Made by a program: the position numbers and the translations under genes. DNA of 42,099 nucleotides, taken from JBEBXQ01 sp040391535. Its GTDB lineage: Bacteria; Bacteroidota; Bacteroidia; Cytophagales; Spirosomataceae. The notes beneath the pieces were generated by a model. The model was not told the DNA's origin. It did not search any database and was given only the letters and a program-made list of their open reading frames with translations. The DNA is taken from positions 1-42,099 of the forward strand of contig JBEBXQ010000025.1 of NCBI GenBank assembly GCA_040391535.1, in the 5' to 3' direction. This document shows positions 18,177 through 27,229 of the stretch, piece after piece (position 1 is the stretch's first letter; every line of letters begins with the position of its first letter).

Positions 18177-19685
18177 TTACGGATTCTGAGTCAGATTCGG
18201 ATTCCGGTCTACTTCTGCCTGCGGAATAAAGAACACCACACGATCGTCAGTAGGGAGGACGGTCTGGTTGATATTGGTTGTAGGCGTGTTGTTCAGAGAA
18301 TGTGTTCCCGGATAATTTCTTTCCATAGGTAAATTGTTACGGAAAAGATCGTATGAACGGTGGCCCTCAAAAGCTAATTCCAGCCAACGCTCTTCCATAA
18401 CAACATTGAGTACTGATTTTGTACCTAACGAACCTGGAGTATACAGTTGAGAACCACTCAGACCTGCACGCTGACGGATAAGATTGACATCATCAAGCGC
18501 CAGTTGTGTATTACCCAGTTTTGCGTTGGCTTCGGCACGGTTAAGGTACATTTCGGCCAGACGCAGGTAAACCGGTGAGCTCAGGTTAATCACACCTTCC
18601 TGCAATGAATACTTATTGATGTAGTACATGGGTGTTACCGGTACAAGCCGCTGATTGAACTGTAGCTCACCATTCAGGATAAAGGGTGTAATAAAGTTTC
18701 GTCTCAGGTCCTGAGGGTTTGAATCAACGAAATCCTTGAACTTCTTTGAAGCATAGATTTCAGCCCATCCGCTTCCGCCTTGTCCTAACGGATTACCGGC
18801 AGCGTCACCACTGAAATACATAGAACCCAGAGAAGAGAACCCTCTGTCCTGAACTTTCGTATGGTGGATCGCGAAAATAGTCTCCTGATTGCTGGCAGGG
18901 GCAGACTTGAAATATCCGGTATACTCAGAGCCTTCCAGCAATTTATAACGTCCGGAGTTGATCACCAAATTGGCATAGGTGATGGCATTTTCGTTGTCTC
19001 CTTTGTAAAGATAAACCCTCGAAAGTAGAGCCAGGGCTACCTCTTTAGATGCGAATGAGCAGGCCTTGTCTTCTGACATCAGCTCAGAAGCCAGGATAAG
19101 GTCAGCAATTACCGAATCGTAAATTTCCTTTACACTGCTTCTTGAAATGGTCAGTTGCTGCTCTTCTGTCAGATGATCCAGCAAAAGAGGCACACCCGGA
19201 TTGTTTCCGCCATTCTGCGTATAAGGGCGGCCAAATACGCGCACCAGGTTAAAGTGCATCATCGCGCGAAGATAGAGGTTTTCACCTTTCAGCTGTCGCA
19301 ACTGGGTTTCCGCATCATTGGGTACGTAAGCGATAATTTTATTCGCTGCTGCAATTACTTTATAAGCCTGGCTCCAGAAGTTGGTACAGTGGCCTGACGT
19401 ATTGATATGATTGTAGCGATATGCCCTGGTAAGGTCATCGGCAGAAGACTGTCCCTGTGCTACCTCATCACTCGGGTATTCCATCAGAAAGTGTACACTT
19501 CTTACGTAGGCAGCATTTAGTAATACTGCATAGGTTCCGATGGTGGCTGTTTGAACATCTGCCGCATTTGTGAGAGCGGACTCTTCATTGATGGAAGTTG
19601 CCGGCTCAAAATATTGCTCACAGGAAACTGAACTTAGCGTCAATACTCCCAATAGCAATAATTTATGTATTGAATTTGATTTCAT
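18177..19685 (-). CDS. SusD/RagB-family outer membrane lipoprotein (pair 2)
   Basis: Predicted surface nutrient-binding partner of the pair-2 SusC. The 502-residue protein has a lipoprotein signal peptide ending LTLSSVSC (acylated Cys22) and the classical RagB/SusD architecture: an N-terminal TPR-like region (FWSQAYKVIAAANKII, LKGENLYLRAMMHFNLVRVFG) and a C-terminal domain with LRLAEMYLNRAEANAKLG, LIRQRAGL and VMEERWLELAFEGHR. It therefore belongs to a different SusD subgroup from the pair-1 protein. It starts 12 bases after the SusC stop and is followed by a strong terminator. Ligand unknown. Confidence 0.93.
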   Translation of the reverse strand: MKSNSIHKLLLLGVLTLSSVSCEQYFEPATSINEESALTNAADVQTATIGTYAVLLNAAYVRSVHFLMEYPSDEVAQGQSSADDLTRAYRYNHINTSGHCTNFWSQAYKVIAAANKIIAYVPNDAETQLRQLKGENLYLRAMMHFNLVRVFGRPYTQNGGNNPGVPLLLDHLTEEQQLTISRSSVKEIYDSVIADLILASELMSEDKACSFASKEVALALLSRVYLYKGDNENAITYANLVINSGRYKLLEGSEYTGYFKSAPASNQETIFAIHHTKVQDRGFSSLGSMYFSGDAAGNPLGQGGSGWAEIYASKKFKDFVDSNPQDLRRNFITPFILNGELQFNQRLVPVTPMYYINKYSLQEGVINLSSPVYLRLAEMYLNRAEANAKLGNTQLALDDVNLIRQRAGLSGSQLYTPGSLGTKSVLNVVMEERWLELAFEGHRSYDLFRNNLPMERNYPGTHSLNNTPTTNINQTVLPTDDRVVFFIPQAEVDRNPNLTQNP

Positions 19686-19697
19686 ATTGCCTGTTTA

Positions 19698-22600
19698 TTA
19701 GAATGAAAAGTTAAGCCCGAAAAGGTATTTTTTGCTGATCGGATACCGCAAGCTTGAATTACCTGAGCTTAAATCAACTTCAGGATCCGGTCCTGAAAAA
19801 TTAGTTAATGTCCATAAATTGTCAGCACTTACAAATACTGATAATTTGGAGAAGCCTGTTTTACCCAGGATATTGTCAGGTAATGAGTAGCCTAACCGGA
19901 TGTTACGCAGACGAAGGTAGCTGCCGTCTTCCAGATAACGTGTTGATGTCTGGTTAGATTCTTTGTTACCGCCTACCACTGATTTGGGGTGTGTTGCAAT
20001 ATCACCTGGTTTTTCCCAACGGTTCCAGCCCTTAGCCAGTACCATGGAATTATAGCTTTCGTATCCTCCGTCATTATCAAAGTAGAAACGGCTGTTGTTA
20101 TAAACATAGTTGCCATATACAAAGTTAAAGAAGGCGGAGAAGGTGAAATTTTTATAGGTAAGCGTATTGGAAATACCTCCTGTAAATTTAGGCGTACCTG
20201 ATTTGCCTGTAAACTGACGTGAATCGGCAGTTTGTACCTGGTTATAAGTACTTGTCAGTTCTTTACCCGTAATGTTTCCATCTGCGTCTTTCAGGATTCT
20301 TTCCCACTGAGGATCACCGTTCTCAGGATTCACTCCTGCCCATACCGGCATATTCCATTCGTTCATGTCATGGCCCACAGCAATGGGTTGGGTACCACCC
20401 GGGTTAAATACCGAGGCTCCGTCGCTCAGTTCAAGCACCCTGTTACGGTTGAAAGCCATGTTAAAATTGGTTTCCCATTCAAAATCACGGTTTTTCAGAT
20501 TGGTAGACGTTAAGTTGAACTCAATCCCTTTATTACGTACCGAGCCGGCATTTACCCATACATAGCTATAACCGGTTGTGGCTGCCAGGGGTTGTCTGTA
20601 TAACAGGTCGCTCGACTCTTTAACATAAGCGTCTATTGCCAGATCAATGCGGCTGAAGAAGCTGAGATCGAAACCGATATTGGAGGATTTGATTTTTTCC
20701 CAGGTTAAGTTAGGGTTCCCTTTCTGAGAAGGGGCTGCTCCCGGTAAGCCACCATAGCTGGCATCCTGTGAAATTGAATAAAGGCCCAGTGATGCAAAGT
20801 TAGAAATACCATCAGCGTTCCCTACGGTACCATGGCTGGCACGCAGCTTGGCAAAGGTCAGTACGCTGTTGTTTTTAAGGAATTCTTCGTTGGACAAAAT
20901 CCATGAGGCACCAAACTGAACAAAGTTGGCAGTAGAATTATTTTTTCCGAATAATGATGAAAATTCGTTTACAAAAGACCCGACAAGGAAATAACGGTTA
21001 TCATAGCTGTAATCTATCTGACCCAGGTATTTACGGAAGCCCGACTGGAAATAGTCACCGGTAGGGTTTGTCAATACTTCGGTGGCTACAGACATGACGT
21101 CACGGCCAGGAGGTAAGCCTTTTCCGGCTGCGCTGAAAGAGTCATTGAAGTTGTTTTCTGCTTCTGCAACCGCGATCACGGCCAGGTTATTCTTGCCGAA
21201 ATCTTTTTCATAACGCAGACGGTTAGAGGTCAGCAAGCGACGGGAACTGCTGGAGCCATTGTAAATTTCGCCTCCGTTGGCACCACCTTGTTTTGTTCTT
21301 CTGTCGTTATAACTCGCCGATTTTCCGTTGTTGAAAACCACTCTGTTATAAGTTGAGAAGGTCAGATTGTCCGTAATCGAATAGTCCAGGTTTAAGTCGG
21401 TATTAAAGTTCAGACTTTCGGCATTGGCATAATTGTACTGTATCGAATGTAAGAAACTTTCACGGTCACGTCCATACCATCCAGGGTACGTTCTTCCGTC
21501 AATAGGACTTCCGTCAGCCTCATAAGCCGGATCGTAAGGCATGTTGTTATAAGCATCATAAAGGGTATTACTATTGGTGTAATTATCCCTGTTATAACGG
21601 CTGTTCATCAACACCTTCGCCTGCAATCTCTTGGAAAGCTGAGTCTGGATATTAGCACGGAAATTGTATCCTGTTTTATCATTTTCTATTAATGTACCTT
21701 GTTCTTTATAATAGTTGCCTGATACATAATAGGTTGTTTTGTCACTGCCACCCGAAACAGCGACGTTGTGGTTGTTTACAAATGCTTTCCTGAAAGCCAG
21801 GTCCCACCAGTTGGTATTGGTGTTAAGTACAGAGGGATCACGATCCAGGAAGGGCTTCTGGTAATCATATAATTCCTGGGAATTCATCATTCTGAAAGGA
21901 CCGGTGGTGGCTTCAGCAAATCCTAAGGTATTATTAAAATCAATTCTGGTTTTTCCTGCCTTACCCATTTTGGTGGTTACAATAATAACCCCGTTGGCAG
22001 CCCTGGATCCGTAAAGACCTGTCGCAGCAACATCTTTCAGAACAGTAATACTTTCAACATCTACAGGGTTATACGTTCCCCCGATATTGCCATCCACTAC
22101 ATAAAGCGGGGAAGTACCTGCTGAAATGGTTCCTGCTCCCCTGATTACAATAGCAGCTGCGCTGGTAGGGTCACCTGAGGCCGACGAAACAACAACCCCC
22201 GGTGCTTTTCCCTGTAGCAGGTTAGGTAACTCGTTGGACGTTACATCTCTAAGCTTCTCGTTATTAATGGTAGCCACCGAACTGGACAGGTACTTTACTT
22301 TTTTGGAAGAATACCCCACGACAACTACCTGGTCAAGCTGACTGACGGTAGAGTTGAGAGAAATATCAAACTGTGCTTTTTGCCCTACTTCCGCTTCAAC
22401 GGCTTCGTATCCGATAAAGCTGAATACCAGAACGGCATTATTGAGAGAACCTTCCGGTATGATAAGCTGAAAGGCGCCGTTGATATCTGAAGTAGTTCCA
22501 ATGGCGGTATTCCCTTTAAGTGCTACAGTTACACCAGGCATAGGTTCGCCTTTTTCATCACGTACCACACCGCTTACTTTGCGGTCTTCAGCGACGAGAT

Positions 22601-22772
22601 GTATTTTGGCCTTTCCGGATAGAGGAAGTGCCATAGTTTGCGGAACATTAAAAAGAGAAAGCCCCACCACGACGGCCAGAGGATATTTCAATGCCTTTAT
22701 TCCCGGGGACTTTATCCGTAGGTTGGATTTAAGTTTTTTCATTGAATTGAAAGATTTTTGTTTGGCTTCCAT
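19698..22772 (-). CDS. SusC/RagA-family TonB-dependent outer membrane transporter (pair 2)
   Basis: TonB-dependent importer of 1024 residues. An N-terminal extension with a hydrophobic segment (PLAVVVGLSLFNVPQTMAL) acts as the signal. Then come the carboxypeptidase-regulatory-like domain (about 65-145; VSGVVRDEKGEPMPGV), TonB box region LDQVVVVGYSSKK, plug (LLQGKAPGVVV, PLYVVDGNIGG, LKDVAATGLYGSRAANG) and barrel ending YLFGLNFSF. ATG codons at 22772 and 22742 are both plausible; the longer form is given. No STN domain. It differs clearly from the pair-1 SusC, so the two pairs are not a recent tandem duplication. No glycoside hydrolase, polysaccharide lyase or sigma/anti-sigma genes are adjacent. 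Confidence 0.93.
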   Translation of the reverse strand: MEAKQKSFNSMKKLKSNLRIKSPGIKALKYPLAVVVGLSLFNVPQTMALPLSGKAKIHLVAEDRKVSGVVRDEKGEPMPGVTVALKGNTAIGTTSDINGAFQLIIPEGSLNNAVLVFSFIGYEAVEAEVGQKAQFDISLNSTVSQLDQVVVVGYSSKKVKYLSSSVATINNEKLRDVTSNELPNLLQGKAPGVVVSSASGDPTSAAAIVIRGAGTISAGTSPLYVVDGNIGGTYNPVDVESITVLKDVAATGLYGSRAANGVIIVTTKMGKAGKTRIDFNNTLGFAEATTGPFRMMNSQELYDYQKPFLDRDPSVLNTNTNWWDLAFRKAFVNNHNVAVSGGSDKTTYYVSGNYYKEQGTLIENDKTGYNFRANIQTQLSKRLQAKVLMNSRYNRDNYTNSNTLYDAYNNMPYDPAYEADGSPIDGRTYPGWYGRDRESFLHSIQYNYANAESLNFNTDLNLDYSITDNLTFSTYNRVVFNNGKSASYNDRRTKQGGANGGEIYNGSSSSRRLLTSNRLRYEKDFGKNNLAVIAVAEAENNFNDSFSAAGKGLPPGRDVMSVATEVLTNPTGDYFQSGFRKYLGQIDYSYDNRYFLVGSFVNEFSSLFGKNNSTANFVQFGASWILSNEEFLKNNSVLTFAKLRASHGTVGNADGISNFASLGLYSISQDASYGGLPGAAPSQKGNPNLTWEKIKSSNIGFDLSFFSRIDLAIDAYVKESSDLLYRQPLAATTGYSYVWVNAGSVRNKGIEFNLTSTNLKNRDFEWETNFNMAFNRNRVLELSDGASVFNPGGTQPIAVGHDMNEWNMPVWAGVNPENGDPQWERILKDADGNITGKELTSTYNQVQTADSRQFTGKSGTPKFTGGISNTLTYKNFTFSAFFNFVYGNYVYNNSRFYFDNDGGYESYNSMVLAKGWNRWEKPGDIATHPKSVVGGNKESNQTSTRYLEDGSYLRLRNIRLGYSLPDNILGKTGFSKLSVFVSADNLWTLTNFSGPDPEVDLSSGNSSLRYPISKKYLFGLNFSF

Positions 22773-23410
22773 CAGATTATTTTTTAGAATAATCCTGATA
22801 AAAGTTAATAATTAATAGTAATAATTACGCATACGAATAGATTCTTGTGTAATACGCTCAGAAGAAAATTTTGATTTTTATCATAGGCAGTTACTGATTT
22901 GGTTTACTAAGAGGGCAAGTTTAGTAATTTATTAATTAATTATATCTAAAATATTTAAAAATGTTCGGAATTGCATTTTGGAGTGAAAAGCTAGAGACTG
23001 ATCTTGAAATAATTAGAAACCGAATTTTAAACATTTCTAATTTGAAGCGGATAAAAACAGGAAAAATATTGTGTTTTTTTGTGTAATGATTGTGTCTGAC
23101 AAAGGCTTGTATTCGATCCGGACTTATGGCGTAATTATTATTTTACTACAAATTTTAATTAATAAATAACTAAGTATAACTTTCTTCGGGTTAATATTAA
23201 TCACGTATGGCTTCGGAGCTTCAGACGGATCATGAGCTCCGTTGAAACGGTGGCTGGCTCAGATGTATATCAATTTTGAAAATCGCTTAATTTATCGGGA
23301 GGTGAGGTAAGACCTGGCTGAAAAACCAACAACCGGTGCTCTCCTGTCAGAAAAGACTCCGGTTGCCGGTACGTTGGTTTACAAATATTTTAGAATACTG
23401 AACCCTGCGG
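22773..23410. other. Gene-free region upstream of the pair-2 SusC
   Basis: About 640 bases, strongly AT-rich from 22773 to 23200, presumably holding the SusC/SusD promoter; no clean TTG/TAnnTTTG pair was found on the minus strand. Visible inverted repeats: GATTAT/ATAATC near 22776-22795, just before the SusC start codon, and CGGAGCT (23214-23220) with AGCTCCG (23235-23241). The compound hairpin at 23323-23380 is listed separately. Confidence 0.5.
23323..23380 (-). terminator. Possible terminator hairpin after the MFS gene
   Basis: Nested inverted repeat: outer arms AAACCAAC (23323-23330) and GTTGGTTT (23373-23380), directly continued by inner arms AACCGG (23331-23336) and CCGGTT (23359-23364), with an eight-base bulge. 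It lies about 30 bases past the MFS stop on the minus strand, but only a weak T-run follows. Confidence 0.4.
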
Positions 23411-24673
23411 CTAAGCTATTCCGGCTTTTTCCCTGGGTTGTTTTACCACAATAATGGTAATAATGGTTGAAATCAGAACAGCAACACACATCAGAATAAA
23501 AGAAGCATCAAAATTGCCGGTAATCCCATTCAGATATCCAACCAGGTAAGCACCTGCGAATGATCCGAGAGCCCCCATACTGTTAATCATCCCGATAGCA
23601 CCTCCGGCTACATTTTTTGGTAAAATCTCCGTCACCACTGCAAAAAACGGCCCATAAGGGGCATATAGTGCGCCACCGGCAATAGCCAGCAGCACGAAGG
23701 ATATCCAGAAATGATCATTGCCCAGTTTATAAGCGCCGAACAGGGCAAGGGAGGCCACCAGTAAAAACGGCCAGATGAAAATCTTCCGGTTCAGTGTTTT
23801 GTCTGAATAATAAGATGCGGCAAGCATTCCTATAATTGCAAATACATAGGGTACTGAAGATAACCAGCCTGTGGTGATAATATCCATGTCAGGGGCTCCC
23901 TTAATGATAGAGGGAAGCCACATCACAAAGCCGTATACACCCACACTCCAGGTCAGGTATTGTATACACAGCAGGATAACGGGCATGGAACGAAAGGCTT
24001 GCCCGTAATTTTTGATCGGCTTGATTTCTGTCTGCTCTTCCATCAAACGTCTTTCAACTTCAATTTTTTCTTCCTCAGTAAGCCATGAAGCGTCTTTGGG
24101 TTTTTCGTCTATCATTTTCCACCAGATAAATGCCCATATAATGCCCGGCAGCCCCTGGAGAATAAACATCCATCGCCAACCCATTGAGTGGATCAGATAA
24201 CCCGACAAAACGGACATCCATAATACCGTTACCGGATTGCCCAGAATCAGGAAGGTATTGGCTCTGGAACGCTCTTTTTTTGTAAACCAGTTACTTAACA
24301 GAATCAGCATGGCAGGCATAACGGCACTTTCAACCACGCCCAGTAAAAACCGTATGATAATCAGAGAATTAACGTCACTGACCATTCCCGTGGCAGTGGC
24401 GAGGCCACTCCATAAAATCAATGACCAGAATATAAGTTTTTTGGCACTCTTGTGAGCGGCATATTGCGCTCCGGGAATCTGAAAAAAGAAATATCCCAAA
24501 AAGAAAAGAGATCCCAGCAGGGAAGACATTTCCTTGGTAATACCCAGGTCTTCGGTCATTCCTCCGGCTGCGGCGAAGCCAAAATTAGCACGATCGAGAT
24601 AAGCCAGACTGTAAGTAATAAAAGCGATCGGAATAATGCGGTACCATCTCTTAGGTGCAATGGCCATATTCAT
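23411..24673 (-). CDS. MFS transporter, anion:cation symporter (ACS)-like
   Basis: Inner-membrane secondary transporter of 420 residues with about 12 hydrophobic segments. TM1 and the following loop carry YLDRANFGFA (25-34), characteristic of the ACS branch that moves hexuronates, aldonates and other organic acids with protons. ANTFLILGNP in the first half and the cytoplasmic loop DEKPKDASWLTEEEK between TM6 and TM7 also fit that branch. It is the last of three same-strand genes (lipoprotein, esterase, MFS; 82 bases after the esterase) and lies upstream of the pair-2 SusC, so it may carry a released organic acid across the inner membrane. Substrate not predictable. Confidence 0.85.
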   Translation of the reverse strand: MNMAIAPKRWYRIIPIAFITYSLAYLDRANFGFAAAGGMTEDLGITKEMSSLLGSLFFLGYFFFQIPGAQYAAHKSAKKLIFWSLILWSGLATATGMVSDVNSLIIIRFLLGVVESAVMPAMLILLSNWFTKKERSRANTFLILGNPVTVLWMSVLSGYLIHSMGWRWMFILQGLPGIIWAFIWWKMIDEKPKDASWLTEEEKIEVERRLMEEQTEIKPIKNYGQAFRSMPVILLCIQYLTWSVGVYGFVMWLPSIIKGAPDMDIITTGWLSSVPYVFAIIGMLAASYYSDKTLNRKIFIWPFLLVASLALFGAYKLGNDHFWISFVLLAIAGGALYAPYGPFFAVVTEILPKNVAGGAIGMINSMGALGSFAGAYLVGYLNGITGNFDASFILMCVAVLISTIITIIVVKQPREKAGIA

Positions 24674-24755
24674 AGAGCAACTGATTAGTGGTGAGAATTA
24701 GCGATACTGTTTCTGCTGTACACAGACTTTTGAAAAAAACACGCCGGGTCAGGAA

Positions 24756-25577
24756 TCAATCTGATTGCAGTTCCTTCAGGATACGGAGTGTAAGCGCATA
24801 GCCCGGAATGGCCATACCGCCGTGATCGAACCCGTCCATTTCATACAAATACGTTTTCTGATGTCCGGCGACTTTCATCATCCGGTACAAATAGGCATTT
24901 TCTTCATAACGTCCGAGCATTTCAATCTCCCTTCCGCCGGTAATCAGGTAAAGTGGCGGAGCATCTTTTCTTACATGAAAAAGGGGGGCGTAGCGGTCTA
25001 CTATAGGTTGTGTCTCTGTATAGCCCATTTCCTTTCTGATGGTGAAGTGGGTGACCGTATGTCCGCTGAAGGGAATCAGTGCTGCGATTTTATCAGCATC
25101 AACCTGATGAGCTGCCAGATATGATTTATCCAGACCTACCATGCTCGCCAGGTAACCGCCGGCAGAATGCCCGGAAACGACAATTTTCTCTGAAGAGCCG
25201 CCATATTTGCTGATATTTTTAAATACCCAGGCAACAGCCGCGGCGGCGTCTTCAATATATTCCGGATGTTTTGCCTGCGGGTGCAGCCTGTAGTTAGCGG
25301 CTACAATACAGAATCCTTTTTCCTTCCATTCTTCCGGAATATGTTTGTTGCCACCCGTAATGCCACCGCCATGAAACCATACCACAGTAGTAAAATCTTT
25401 TTTACCTGCCGGGTAGTACACATCCAGTACACAGCGTTCTTTCATGTAGTCATTCTGCGGGCCGGTGCGGTAGGCAATATCTTTTTCCAGTTTATAGCTG
25501 ATACCCGGCTGAGCCGTGCCCCGGTTACTGCCTGCGGCTATAAAAAGAAAAATAAAGAAAAATATGCTGTTCTTCAT
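24756..25577 (-). CDS. Secreted alpha/beta hydrolase (esterase/lipase, HGGG type)
   Basis: Predicted periplasmic or exported carboxylester hydrolase. The 273-residue protein has a signal peptide (about 1-22, ending RGTAQ), an oxyanion-hole motif FHGGG (68-72), a nucleophile elbow GHSAGG (136-141; Ser138) and His252 in DGFDHGG. The acidic member is probably one of the glutamates in GGREIE (214-219). The NYRLHP segment and overall pattern resemble feruloyl or acyl-peptide-like esterases of the BD-FAE group; the actual substrate is unknown. It starts 14 bases after the preceding lipoprotein gene, suggesting one operon with that gene and the MFS transporter. Confidence 0.85.
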   Translation of the reverse strand: MKNSIFFFIFLFIAAGSNRGTAQPGISYKLEKDIAYRTGPQNDYMKERCVLDVYYPAGKKDFTTVVWFHGGGITGGNKHIPEEWKEKGFCIVAANYRLHPQAKHPEYIEDAAAAVAWVFKNISKYGGSSEKIVVSGHSAGGYLASMVGLDKSYLAAHQVDADKIAALIPFSGHTVTHFTIRKEMGYTETQPIVDRYAPLFHVRKDAPPLYLITGGREIEMLGRYEENAYLYRMMKVAGHQKTYLYEMDGFDHGGMAIPGYALTLRILKELQSD

Positions 25578-25591
25578 AATAGCTGACCGGC

Positions 25592-26041
25592 TTATTGCAA
25601 TACTTTAACAGCTTGTCTTGCCAGTAATTTCCATTGCCCGTCCTGATGTTGCCATACCTGCATCACTTTAATGTGCGCCTTGCCGGGGTCTTTGCCTGCA
25701 TCATGCGTATCACCCTGAAGAATGTGCCGTACTATCGCCGTATTGCCAGAAATGTCAATGGTCTGTTCTGTTAAATCCACACTCAGAAAATTGAATTTGC
25801 CCGATACCATGGATTCTATGCAGGTTTGACGGTCTTCAATAACACCATTGGAATGCCCGTAAGTCAGTTTTTCAGAAGTGAGTTGCCGGAGGATCTGTTC
25901 GTCAGGGTCAACCATGACCTTACGAAAGCTTTCAACGGCTTCTTCAACATCTTTAGGATTGGCAGCGTCATGTTCTGACGACGACGGATTGCAGCTGATG
26001 GTCATAAAGGCGACTGTTAAAAGAATCAGTAAGTGTTTCAT
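25592..26041 (-). CDS. SnoaL/DUF4440-like (NTF2-fold) lipoprotein
   Basis: Small predicted lipoprotein of 149 residues: signal MKHLLILLTVAFMTISC with acylated Cys17, then an NTF2-like fold, with a helical N-terminus (VEEAVESFRKVMVD), the strand LTYGHSNGVIEDRQTCIESM, and a C-terminal WQHQDGQWKLLARQAVKVL motif typical of DUF4440/SnoaL-like proteins. Such folds may be enzymes (dehydratase or isomerase-like) or binding proteins; no decisive catalytic residue is visible. It is the first gene of the lipoprotein-esterase-MFS group, divergent from the signalling cluster. Confidence 0.82.
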   Translation of the reverse strand: MKHLLILLTVAFMTISCNPSSSEHDAANPKDVEEAVESFRKVMVDPDEQILRQLTSEKLTYGHSNGVIEDRQTCIESMVSGKFNFLSVDLTEQTIDISGNTAIVRHILQGDTHDAGKDPGKAHIKVMQVWQHQDGQWKLLARQAVKVLQ

Positions 26042-26426
26042 ACAAATGATGTTTTTTTAATAAAGTAAGCAGACTGAAATTCCTAATTATCTTTTGCCGG
26101 GTTATTAAAGAAAATTTCCCGATCCGGTGCGCCTGGCAAAGGGTGGTGTGATGTTATTTGAGGCGGCGTCGGGCAGGATCGTGGTATTACGTAGTTGCAG
26201 TACCGTAGTTTTCCGGTAGGAGCTATGTATGGTATTACTGAATTTTCGGTTTTTTAGTGTGATGTTCAAAATGGTTTTTGTGTAAAAGTCTGTCATATAG
26301 GCGTTTATTGTACCATTTTTGGCAAAATGATCCGTTTTTTATTGAAAAGCCATTTGCATTATACGCAATAATTTTTGGTATATTTGAAATGATAAATGAT
26401 AATAATCCTCTAAACTTATATCTGTG
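26042..26426. other. Divergent intergenic region, lipoprotein / signalling cluster
   Basis: About 385 bases separating the lipoprotein-esterase-MFS operon (-) from the signalling cluster (+). The right end holds a good candidate promoter (26354-26386). For the minus-strand operon I found no perfect TAnnTTTG box. Short minus-strand open frames here look like chance ORFs. Confidence 0.5.
26354..26386 (+). promoter_or_regulatory. Candidate Bacteroidota promoter for the signalling cluster
   Basis: TTTG (-33 element, TTG at 26354-26356), a 22-base spacer and a perfect TAnnTTTG -7 box, TATATTTG (26379-26386). The ATG at 26427 follows 41 bases later, leaving room for a short leader. This is the best promoter match I found in the window. 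Confidence 0.5.
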
Positions 26427-27218
26427 ATGGAAAAAGTTAATAAGATCACACATAACTGTCCGGACGCACCCTTACACATTTACGTTTCCCATGCAGAAAC
26501 CGAGGCCAGAAAAGCATGGTTTGAAAAATATAAAAAGCCCGTCATCGAATCATTCAATAGCAGCAGGGGGATTCGTGTGAGAAATCCTTTCTCCATTGAT
26601 TATAATAATGCGAAGGAGTTGACTGATAAGATCAGTGAAATGATTAGTCCAAAGGAAGTTGAAGGTATCAGAATGTGCTTTGGCTGTGATGTGAATTCTA
26701 ATACAGGTGAGCTGGATATTATTTTAGCTCCGGTAAAAAAAGGGAGAAATGGGAAGCTGGAGGATATTCGGGGCGCCTACATTCTTGCCAGTACATTACG
26801 TAAAGTGGATGACAGGGTGGCAGCATCCATGACCAGGTTCTATAAGAACAACTTTGCCGAGCCGTTAAGTGCAACGCTTTCTGATGAAGATATTGAAAAT
26901 GGATTGTCAGAAACACTGAATGTCTACTTTAACACCTACCAGCTTGAGTCATTAATTAATGAAACTAATTGCCAGGTTGACCATTTGAAATTAGGAGTAC
27001 ACGGTATCAGTATCATTTTTGTATCCTATACCACAACGCCTGAAGTGAGGAATACCGGTGAAAAATTAATGAGACGGCTCACCATACAGTTTGTATATAC
27101 AGATATACAAGGGAAAGAAATTAATCTGGAAGATGTGGATACAAGGTATGGTCTTCCGTTTGACGGATTTGATACCGGTGACCCGACGCCACCATTCGAC
27201 AATTACAGCGATATCTGA
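26427..27218 (+). CDS. Conserved-looking hypothetical soluble protein
   Basis: I do not recognise this 263-residue protein. It has no signal peptide or membrane segment and looks cytoplasmic, mixed alpha/beta. Distinctive segments are IRMCFGCDVNSNTGELDIILAP (about 81-102), with two close cysteines, and a proline- and aspartate-rich acidic tail (GLPFDGFDTGDPTPPFD). The ATG at 26427 is preferred to the GTG one codon earlier. A good promoter precedes it, and it lies 11 bases before the membrane-protein gene of a kinase/regulator set, so it may be an input or output partner of that pathway. That role is inference from position only. Confidence 0.7.
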   Translation: MEKVNKITHNCPDAPLHIYVSHAETEARKAWFEKYKKPVIESFNSSRGIRVRNPFSIDYNNAKELTDKISEMISPKEVEGIRMCFGCDVNSNTGELDIILAPVKKGRNGKLEDIRGAYILASTLRKVDDRVAASMTRFYKNNFAEPLSATLSDEDIENGLSETLNVYFNTYQLESLINETNCQVDHLKLGVHGISIIFVSYTTTPEVRNTGEKLMRRLTIQFVYTDIQGKEINLEDVDTRYGLPFDGFDTGDPTPPFDNYSDI

Positions 27219-27229
27219 TTTGAAATGGA

